This document shows positions 56,998-64,000 of a DNA stretch of 64,000 bases, one piece after another. Location of the stretch: NCBI GenBank assembly GCA_030407085.1, contig CM059587.1:94793001-94857000 (forward strand). The letters run 5' to 3'. The first letter of the stretch is position 1. Each line of letters begins with the position of its first letter. Origin of the DNA: Trichopria drosophilae. Its lineage: Eukaryota; Arthropoda; Insecta; Hymenoptera; Diapriidae. Made by a program: the position numbers and the translations under genes. Under the pieces are notes generated by a model. The model was given only the letters and a program-made list of their open reading frames with translations. It had not been told where the DNA came from and did no database searches.

Positions 56998-57425
56998 GCC
57001 AATGAATGGACGGTTAAGCATTTTTCACACTTTGATCGATTGTAACTTTTGAATTCTTTTATGAAAATTTAATTATGATACCACCATTAGAATCGTTAGA
57101 CTCTGCTCTTTATGACCGTGTAGTTCAACCTTTGATTTTATTTAATTATTAACCTCGTCTTCATACGTTTGTAAAAAAATCCGCTAAACCCCAATGAATA
57201 GACGGGTTAAATCAAATGGGACGTTTTCAGTACCAGTTTTGGATGACTTTAAAACTTTGCTTTGATTTTACAAAATAATAGACACTGGAAGATCAATAGT
57301 ACTGTAAATATTGTTTTGAATGTTCAAAGAACATAAAAATATGAATTTTGTTGCATGTTGTGCATCATACATTCATAAGAAATAGAAATATGTAGAAAAT
57401 CGTCCATTCATTGGCATATTCACCC
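56998..57425. mobile_element. TA-flanked MITE, GGGTGAATTTGCCAATGAAT termini
   Basis: The left terminus is GGGTGAATTTGCCAATGAAT continuing GGACGG, and the right terminus is its inverse ending GCATATTCACCC. TA lies next to both ends (56996-56997 and 57426-57427). A partial internal copy, CCCCAATGAATAGACGGGTT, lies near 57190. A mariner-type target is implied. Confidence 0.85.
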
Positions 57426-57427
57426 TA

Positions 57428-58100
57428 TATTAAAATTGAAAATGAGCATTTTCAAAACTTCGACCCCGACCGCAGATCAGTCGAAGCACTGATAAATGAG
57501 CACGTCTTGTTCACTGATGCTTAAAAAACACTCCTGCTCCTCTGTGTCTCTGTTTTTCATGTAATGTATATAATATACATACATATGCATTGTATATGTG
57601 TATGTACAATTTACGTTAATTTCATGTTAATTTGCTTTTTACGGCATTATCGTTGATTTAACGAAGAAATGAATAAAACCTTTTTTGTAGAGAATTCGAT
57701 GTTCTATATTTTTTGTTTGAAACATTTTTTTGTACGATTTGTATTTTTTGTTAAAAAATGGAAAAACGTGTTTTTTGAGCGTTTTTTTGTTAAACCTCCC
57801 CATAATCTAGTATGCATTGTCTCCAAAAACTAATCAGATCTAAGTTTGGCCAAGAGAAACCCAAATCCGTTTGTACTTTTTAAATTCGCCCTGCCAGTCG
57901 CGAGATATCGCGTATACAAAATTTTGCCCGCGGACGGACGGACGGACGGACGTACAACCTAACGGACACCAATTTTTTTATTGTTGCTTTGGGTTCCTTA
58001 GGGTCTGAAACGTCGAAATTTGATGAAAAACTATAGGGTAATTTTTTTGCCCGTAGTGACCAAATTCAATACTTCGTCCAGACTTAGTCTGGGTCGAAGT
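57428..58100. repeat. Repeat with (GGAC)n core and GGGTCTGAAACGTCG module
   Basis: (GGAC)n at about 57931-57952 is followed by TTGCTTTGGGTTCCTTAGGG and TCTGAAACGTCGAAAT. A matching TTAGGGTCCGAAACGTCGGC (minus strand) occurs near 62665-62690. The arrangement (GGAC run, then a conserved module) recurs in many insect genomes in my memory. No frame is credible. Confidence 0.5.
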
Positions 58101-58485
58101 AACAATGTTTTATTTCGACCAAAATTGAGCGAGATAATCGAGATTGAACTTGAAAAAAAAAGTTTCCTGCATGCTGCAGTTACACATTAATTAGGGGACT
58201 TTTATTTATGTATTTACAATTTTTGAGATCGATATTTTAATTGTAAAACCGATCCACAGCAGAAATTTCAATAAGACTGCCATAAAAGTTTCTGAATTTA
58301 AAAAACTGTCCTTCTTTTGAATAATGTAAATTAAAATCGTTAAAACTTTTTTCTAACCTCACCTTTTAGTATTACGTGAAAAAGAATATTTTCATGGGTT
58401 TTTAGTTCTGATACCTTTGCTGCATTGCTTTTAAACTGTTACGCTCTAACATATTGGATATATGTCAAGTGAATTATTTTCATGT

Positions 58486-58885
58486 TCATTTGTCTCCTAC
58501 AGCATTGTCCATCGTGTAATGAATGATACAAGGTGAAGCGTTCCCACAGATGCGCAATAGATCAAAAATAGTGGGAGCTCCGTGAACCAATACGAAATTA
58601 CCATTTGTACAGGAATGGTACGGGGATAGGAATATGAAGTTCCTTTGTAATATTGGCCAAATTTTCAGAGGCTCATTAGAGCTCCCTCTTCTTCTTCGGA
58701 TACGCAACACTTCACGAAAAAAATGCTAACTTCTTCCTTAAGATATGTCGGTCTAGGTTATCGACAGCCTTTGTAAAATCCGCGAAAAAAACAACTTGAT
58801 CGTCTACACCGCGTAAATTTTAGACGATAGATCTAGAATTGGTATCAGCCGATCTCTTAAGAATAAAACTGTGTTGCGACTGAGC
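58486..58885 (-). pseudogene. Non-LTR retrotransposon reverse-transcriptase relic
   Basis: On the minus strand from about 58882 the frame reads QHSFILKRSADTN, a stop, then VDDQVVFFADFTKAVDNLDR. This matches the QHGF...RS block and motif A ([FY]xDFxKAFD) of jockey/RTE-type reverse transcriptases, with both aspartates of DF..VD in place. About 62 codons further on, NFVLVHGAPT resembles motif B (SGVPQG), which is the expected spacing. The YxDD motif was not found. The in-frame stop, motif B decay and missing flanks make it a dead fragment. Confidence 0.75.
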
Positions 58886-59030
58886 TAATAATGGGAACCT
58901 TTGAGGATTGATATAATATTGAGTCTGAAGTGTTAGGTAAACGATTAGGTTCACTTACTAAATTATTGTATTAGTTAAAGACCAATTAGAAGTAGGTAAA
59001 TTAGAATATTATCGTGTATCATATGACTCT

Positions 59031-59045
59031 TTTATTGTTTTTATT
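59031..59045 (-). terminator. Polyadenylation signals of the cystine-knot gene
   Basis: Two AATAAA hexamers on the minus strand (59036-59031 and 59045-59040), about 65-75 nt past the stop codon. Confidence 0.6.
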
Positions 59046-59106
59046 CAGTATAATGGCATCAAAACGGATGCCGTTATTAAACAGAGAGGTAGTTAATTGA
59101 TCTTAT

Positions 59107-59196
59107 TCATCGGTTTCTGCAGTCTCCCCATTGCCAGTTTGGTAAACGATGACAATATGTCGAACAACAGTTACCTAAGCTGCCATTTTCCAAACA
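59107..59196 (-). CDS. Cystine-knot gene exon 3: five cysteines and stop
   Basis: The acceptor is GTTTTTCAG, ending at 59197. Thirty codons follow in frame, ending in TGA (59109-59107). This exon supplies Cys28, the CC pair, Cys42 and Cys53, separated by Asn-, Ser- and Trp-containing loops (PNWQWGD). Confidence 0.82.
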   Translation of the reverse strand, partial: CLENGSLGNCCSTYCHRLPNWQWGDCRNR

Positions 59197-60216
59197 CTGA
59201 AAAACAAAACTTTCGATTAGTAGAAATTCGTACACTGAGAGAAATGTTTGTTTACAGTTAATGTAATAGTTGGATAGTGAATCTAACAGAATTTAGATTT
59301 AGATCTTATGGGAAGGTGCTTTATCCTGAAGTTAGCGTAATCTCAGATTCGGTTAAAATCGTTATGTTAATACTTAATTTAATATAAGAATTTTAAATAT
59401 TAATGTTGGGATCATTACGTGACATGTAGTTTGTTTACGCGCTTACAGTTTCGCCGAATCAGAGATAAACAAACATAGACACACGCAGTCATTCGATTTT
59501 CTGGGAATTTTTCGACGCATTGCTGAAATTCGCAGTTGAAAACCGACATAATTTAATGTAAGATTTATTAATAGTTGATATACAAAAATGGATAAATTAA
59601 TTTTAAAACAAATAAATATTAACGTTAGACATTTAATCATTTCAAACTTAAGGGCAGTCAATAAATTTGAAATACTACCGATTGTGATCAAAACACTACT
59701 TAAATACTCGTTACCAACAAACAGTTATACTGCTTCTCGTATAGCGTTTGTGTTTATTAGTTTTTATTGCAATTTGGTTGTTTTAAATTACTGGTACCCC
59801 ACAAGCCGAATAATGAAATGTTATGAAATATATATTTTTCGACGTTTCGATATCGTATGGGATGCTGCGGTGCTGGGGGTTGATCCAAAAGCATGGAAAC
59901 GGCCAAACAATTAAAATGAAACAACATTCGAGATGAAGGTGGTTATTGAATAGCAGAAAAAAAAACAAAAGTTTTGTCTCAACATTTTTCCCCAAAATGC
60001 ACTCCTCCAAAGTTACTTAGTCGTTTCCATGCTTTTGGACTGCGTTGTATACTATTGCACTAATAAGGAAATAATTGTTTTAATAATGAGCATAGTACAT
60101 ACTATAAATAATAAGTTACTAAATCATTTACTCACCCTAGATCCATTTGGCAAGCAACCTTGCACACTCACGGTGAAGATGACCAGGACAACGACAAGGA
60201 ACAAATATTTGAACAT
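59107..60216 (-). CDS. Secreted six-cysteine inhibitor-cystine-knot peptide (two coding exons)
   Basis: The coding sequence is 60216-60136 joined to 59196-59107 (171 nt, 56 aa plus stop). Residues 1-20 are a strongly hydrophobic signal peptide. The mature part begins at or next to Cys21, with six cysteines at 21, 28, 37, 38, 42 and 53: C-x6-C-x8-CC-x3-C-x10-C. That spacing, with a central CC pair, is the inhibitor-cystine-knot framework shared by many ion-channel ligands, antimicrobial peptides and non-toxic secreted knottins of arthropods. The intron falls between codons (phase 0) just before Cys28. No propeptide is visible between leader and knot, unlike many venom precursors. A venom, immune or neural role cannot be told from sequence; insect knottins of unknown function are common. 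The split explains why no single long frame shows it. Confidence 0.82.
59883..60043. repeat. Inverted TCCAAAAGCATGGAAACG pair in an intron
   Basis: TCCAAAAGCATGGAAACG at about 59882-59900 faces its perfect inverse at about 60022-60041, 120 bp apart. It looks like the terminal repeats of a small MITE in the second intron of the cystine-knot gene. The frames at 59588-59914 (plus) and 59783-60010 (minus) cross it. Confidence 0.65.
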
Positions 60217-60224
60217 CTTTGCTG
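60136..60224 (-). CDS. Cystine-knot gene exon 2: signal peptide and first cysteine
   Basis: The acceptor TTTACAG ends at 60225 and eight untranslated bases precede the ATG at 60216-60214. Twenty-seven codons follow, and the donor GTGAGT starts at 60135. A second possible acceptor (CAG) three bases on would not change the protein. The plus-strand open frame at 60029-60250 is a shadow of this exon. Confidence 0.8.
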
Positions 60225-60230
60225 CTGTAA

Positions 60231-60906
60231 ATAAATATCCCATTATATAATAAATGGAAATAAAAACAATTGAAAAGAAAGGTCTTAAAATAAACAAAAA
60301 TTACTTTTCTTCAATGACATCGTTGTTTTATTAACATGCTTTCTTAATTTATTTGTTATCTGTTATTTTTATATATGACATATTATAAATGGCTAAATAA
60401 ATGTTTAAATACATATGAAATGATATCGTAAAAAACGAAAATGACTTATTTTTAATAACAACGGAGTTTTATTAACATACTCTCTAATTTTAAATCAGTG
60501 AATAATCAGAGTAGGAGTGACAATCACTGAAGAATAGTCGGAAAGTGTAAAGTTTCTGTTAAAATCTCGAATTAGTCTTTACAATATTTGATTTAATGCA
60601 ATGTTAAAATTGACGGTAAAACCTATATTAAAATAAGACAACTGCCTGTCTTATTGGATATATTTCTAAAACACCACATATCGCGAATTTTACGCATCTT
60701 TATATGAATTATTAGAATTTTAAATTTCTGATTTTACATAAAGTACAGTGCAGTATAATAGCTGAATAATGCTTAAAATAATGTCTGATTTTATAATGTT
60801 ATTTTGTAATTATGCGAAAGTTATATTATGAAATTGAATTAAGCAGGACATATTTGATAGGAATGCCTTATATAATTACATATAAATTAGATTCATTTAT
60901 TACGTA
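60231..60906. other. First intron of the cystine-knot gene, nothing else recognised
   Basis: AT-rich sequence without coding or repeat signals. Confidence 0.4.
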
Positions 60907-60907
60907 C

Positions 60908-60945
60908 CTGTGTTTTCGAATGCAGTCTTGAAGCAAAACGAATAT
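60908..60945 (-). other. Cystine-knot gene 5' UTR exon
   Basis: Non-coding exon between the TATA box and a donor, CAG followed by GTACGT (60907 downward). The transcription start is inferred from TATA spacing only. Confidence 0.55.
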
Positions 60946-60967
60946 GTAATTTACCTGAAGTCGGTTC

Positions 60968-60975
60968 TTTATATA
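60968..60975 (-). promoter_or_regulatory. TATA box of the cystine-knot gene
   Basis: TATATAAA on the minus strand, about 30 bp upstream of the inferred start and about 67 bp before the first donor. Confidence 0.65.
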
Positions 60976-60979
60976 CTAT

Positions 60980-61614
60980 TGTTTTGACATGCAGGATGTT
61001 GAGTAAGTGGCGAATTCAGATAAAATTATATTTTATCATAGGTAATTAATAACTGATTTAGCAAATGGATTTTCCCGACTTAGATACAATAAAAAACATG
61101 AGGTATTTTTTAGCTAATCTTAATTCCCAAGAAGAACTCAGAAAAGATACGAATCATAACAAACTTTAAAATGAATTCTGTAAACACAAATTGACATAAA
61201 ATTAAGCGATTAAAAAAATAATGATATAATAAAAGTAGAAAATAAAAATTGATTTTATTTACGTTTTTATTTAATTCCTTATTGACAGTTGATATATCGG
61301 GCATTACATATACGAAATAGACATCTTTTTCTTGTAGATAAAAATATTCTTAATTTCTTAGTTATGTAACAAACATGTACCTTTTACGTAACTTATAGTA
61401 ATAGTTATATGAATATTATAACACCGTCAAAACCTATAGTGTTTATGGGATAAAGGCGTGCTCATGTACAGTTTTTTACCTTTAGCGACCGAAAAAGTAA
61501 AAAAATTAAGTTCGATGGTAGAAATTTGTGCATTTCTTTCTTACACTGTCCATTTCCCGTATACCTTTGACATGGTAATTAAGAATGTTATACAATAATT
61601 GTAAAAAAAAATTT
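60980..61614. other. Gap upstream of the cystine-knot gene
   Basis: AT-rich; the minus-strand frame at 61110-61304 is unsupported. Confidence 0.4.
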
Positions 61615-61990
61615 TTTTAACACTCCGTGCGTAAAACTCGATTTTACGCACTAGGGCGAAATTTTCATGTTCGTAAACTCGAGCTCTACGCACGTCGTGT
61701 TAAAAAATATCGTATGGAACATGGGCGAAATATCGATCTCCGACGATTGTGATTGTCATCCTCATTTCACTCGGGCGACAAACTTCACAATCGACGAAAA
61801 TCGAAAATTTCGCCCTTGTTGCATAAAATACTATTTTAATTCAGTAGGCGTAAAATGGTTATTTTTCACACCTGTTGAATCAAAAAATTATATTCGTATC
61901 TCGGGCGTAAACTTGTAGGCGGGTTTCGCCGTCCCTCGGGCGCGGTGATCGCCTGAGGGTGTAAAAGTCATTTTACGCCCTAGATACGAA
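61615..61990. mobile_element. GGGCGTAAAAT-family element, GC-richer copy
   Basis: 'CCGTGCGTAAAACTCG' and 'GATTTTACGCACTAGGGCG' at the left, 'CAGTAGGCGTAAAATGG' in the middle, and 'ATCTCGGGCGTAAAC', 'TCGGGCGCGGTGATCGCCTG' and 'TTTTACGCCCTAGATACG' at the right. The right part matches 15315-15365 (TCGTATCAAGGGCG...GTGATCACCGCGCC) in opposite order. The 83-codon frame at 61667-61918 lies within it. Confidence 0.55.
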
Positions 61991-62230
61991 AATAACTAAT
62001 AATTTCTAATAGGGTTAGGATATAAAAATATTCATTTTAAACTGCATGCATTCATAATAACCAAACCACAGAAAATTAATAAATTCAAATTGTATCGACC
62101 GAATCTTTTAAAATGGTTTTTCAGATATAACTATTAGGAACGGTCACTATATATATAATTATTCGTTAAAAAAAAAACTAGAAAAAATAGAAAATATAAA
62201 AAAAAATAGGAAAAACGGATAAAGTTTTTT

Positions 62231-62260
62231 ACGTTTCGACCTGCTTTGGGCCTTCTTCAG
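62231..62260 (-). ncRNA. Hammerhead-ribozyme-core-like segment (weak)
   Basis: On the minus strand the segment reads CTGAAGA, then a GGCC...GGTC hairpin, then GAAACGT. CUGANGA and GAAA joined by stem II is the conserved core of hammerhead ribozymes. Stems I and III and the cleavage triplet are not evident, so activity is not claimed. Confidence 0.25.
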
Positions 62261-63334
62261 AAAAGTAATAAAAAGCGGAAGGACCGAGTGTTTTAAAAAC
62301 AACATAAAAGTACATTTTGCTCTAATTTTTTTAAATCTTCAAAATGAAAATTCAAATAAATCTATGATTTTTGGTAAAACTAATATATATGCAAAGTACC
62401 TGAAGCAATGTATCTTAAGGATTTGTAAAGAGAGACCATAAAAAGTAATCTCTCTAAATTCGTTCGAATTAAATTTCTCTCTTAATGAGTAACGTGTACC
62501 TGATGCATGTTATAAAAAGTGGTGCTTCTTTTTTCGTCGTCATTTAAAGCAGCACCGTGGTACATTGTCAATAGTAAAATTACAGCCTTATTATTTTTAG
62601 GACATAGGCGCAAAGGGTTTCTTTTTCGTGGAAGCCAACCAATGATCAGTCTTTTTTCATCAAATGCCGACGTTTCGGACCCTAAACAATTAAAAATCGT
62701 TTTTAAACTCTTATGCTAGATCATACTGTACCGTCAACGAGGTTATATTCACAATTTTTATAGCCTTCTAAGGCATAACTTTTTTTTTTATATTAATTTG
62801 TAATATACTTAGACTGGGGCAAAGGTTTTATCATTTTTTCTCGTGACCTTCTCATTCACTCCAGGAACCTTAACTCGTTGTAATGTAATGTAATAGAATA
62901 AATAAACCATACGTTCAATATTCGAAAATTTAAAAGTATAGGGTATAAAATTCGGTAAATACAAAATAACGAAACTATTCATGAGCTACAAGATCACTTT
63001 CGTTGAAATTATATGGATTTCTCTAGTGTATATTGCATGTATTCTAAGTTCATGATAAGCAATCGTAAGTAGTTTGGTGATTGTATAATAATGAAACTAT
63101 TTTTTCAGTTGATAAAGACGGAGAACTGGAGGCATGTTGTAGACCTTTCATCCTCAAAACATTCCCAACATCTGCATTGATCTGAGTTATCTGCAGTGAT
63201 GTGCACAACGGTTATAATAGTATGCGCCAAACACATATTTAGCAGTTTAGTTTATAAATTTAGAAAGAAAAATAAGTAATATATTTAGAGATTACGAAAG
63301 CATATTGGCTTATTGGATTATTCCATTTTAGTCC

Positions 63335-63364
63335 CTGAAGATGACGTTTGTACTGTCGAAACGT
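63335..63364 (+). ncRNA. Hammerhead-ribozyme-core-like segment (weak)
   Basis: CTGAAGA, a TGAC...GTC hairpin, then GAAACGT; same length (30 nt) and order as the copy at 62231-62260. Flanking stems were not found. Confidence 0.25.
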
Positions 63365-64000
63365 TGGACGAAAATATTTTTATTTTTTTGACTTGTTTCA
63401 ATTGAAACATGCATACATTACTCGAGACACGCAAAATTTATGTTAATAAATTTTTTTAAAACTTTACTATTCTAAATATTTGAGCGAGTGCGAGAATACT
63501 GACAATTCCACATAAATGAATCCTTTTTTATTAGTAATATGTTTCATATACAATTTTACAGGGTAGTGGCACAAGCATGAATCGGTGGAAAAGAGAGCGG
63601 ATCATCAATGTTTGATGCATAAGTCTGCGCTCATCTAAGTGGTCTTATTTACATTACATTTTACTTTCAGTAATTTTTTTTAACTTAATTCCAGATTACA
63701 TTCGTATTTCTTGTATTTATTTAATTATTGCTTTTTACAGTGCAGTCAACGAAGTATCAAAAACAGGTTCATCTGATAATATAAAAATACCGTACATTGG
63801 TCTAAAATTAATGGCTAAACGTACCGAAAGAGTGAATATAAACGAAGTTCAGTCACAAATTAAATTATTGTACTAGCTGCAGTTTTAATTTTATCACGCG
63901 CCATATTGATTGCGTCATTTTGAAAATAAGTTCATAATCACCGACCTGGAAAACTCCCGCAAATCAGCTACAAGAAATGCTGATTTGATTTTCCATACAA

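Larger units (their letters stand above)
59020..60945 (-). other. Cystine-knot peptide gene, full transcription unit
   Basis: The unit runs from an inferred start near 60945 to poly(A) signals near 59030-59045. Exons are 60945-60908 (5' UTR only), 60224-60136 and 59196 to about 59020, separated by introns of 683 and 939 bp. All junctions follow GT-AG: donors GTACGT and GTGAGT, acceptors TTTACAG and TTTTTCAG. Both introns hold only repeat debris. Confidence 0.75.
61991..64000. other. Distal flank with hammerhead-core-like words
   Basis: Mostly AT-rich and unrecognised. It contains two 30-nt CTGAAGA-hairpin-GAAACGT segments (62231-62260 minus; 63335-63364 plus), and a GGGTCCGAAACGTCGGC word near 62670 shared with 57998. 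The last 100 bases carry a reverse AATGGCGG/'CACCGACCTGGAAAACTCCC'-like fragment of the GGTCGCTGATTACG family. The frame at 62519-62719 is not supported. Confidence 0.4.

Overview
The window is AT-rich (about 70% by eye) animal nuclear DNA and almost certainly comes from an insect. It has spliced genes with GT-AG introns, a Rebers-Riddiford cuticle-protein gene, an interstitial array of the arthropod telomere unit (CCTAA/TTAGG), and many MITEs and foldback elements with TA or TTAA target sites. Dispersed repeats containing 'AATGGCGGATCC' and 'GGTCGCTGATTACGAAT' remind me of hymenopteran assemblies, but that is recollection and the order is not established. There are no bacterial features, rRNA genes, CRISPR arrays or intact tRNA genes.

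Two genes can be supported. The first is a plus-strand cuticular protein gene that fills the middle of the window. A GC-rich promoter with a TATA box (17389) leads to a first exon with only three codons (17532-17540). A 10.1 kb intron follows, then exon 2 (27609-27813) with the signal peptide and the start of one chitin-binding RR domain. After a 24.7 kb intron, exon 3 (52504-53180) completes that domain and adds a basic linker and a second complete RR domain. The model is 296 aa with no internal stop. The second gene, minus strand at about 60945-59020, has three small exons and is easily missed because its coding sequence is split. It encodes a 56-residue secreted peptide with a six-cysteine inhibitor-cystine-knot pattern, and has its own TATA box and 5' UTR exon.

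Region by region: 1-16850 is repeat-rich upstream DNA, including foldbacks, CCGACA-motif elements and a CCTAA array between inverted minisatellites, with one low-repeat island at 11215-11650. Intron 1 begins with an unusual cluster of TCGCTTGAAATTAAAGTGA and TCAAGTG/CACTTGA motifs (17682-19470). Intron 2 holds several TTAA-flanked elements, a pogo-like MITE, about 3 kb of decayed ATTC/ATTCACTC satellite (37120-40140) and two nests of TA-flanked elements (45027-47075 and 50342-52356). The 3' flank (53300-64000) holds a 1.7 kb long-TIR element carrying a deleted zinc-finger-like gene relic, a tRNA-derived SINE with clear target-site duplications, a MITE, a non-LTR reverse-transcriptase relic and then the cystine-knot gene.

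Functionally, the cuticle protein would be secreted by epidermis to bind chitin, and the cystine-knot peptide would be a secreted ligand, defence or venom-like factor. Nothing shows that the two act together. Boundaries of degenerate repeats are read by eye and approximate. All homology statements rest on motif recognition, not searches.
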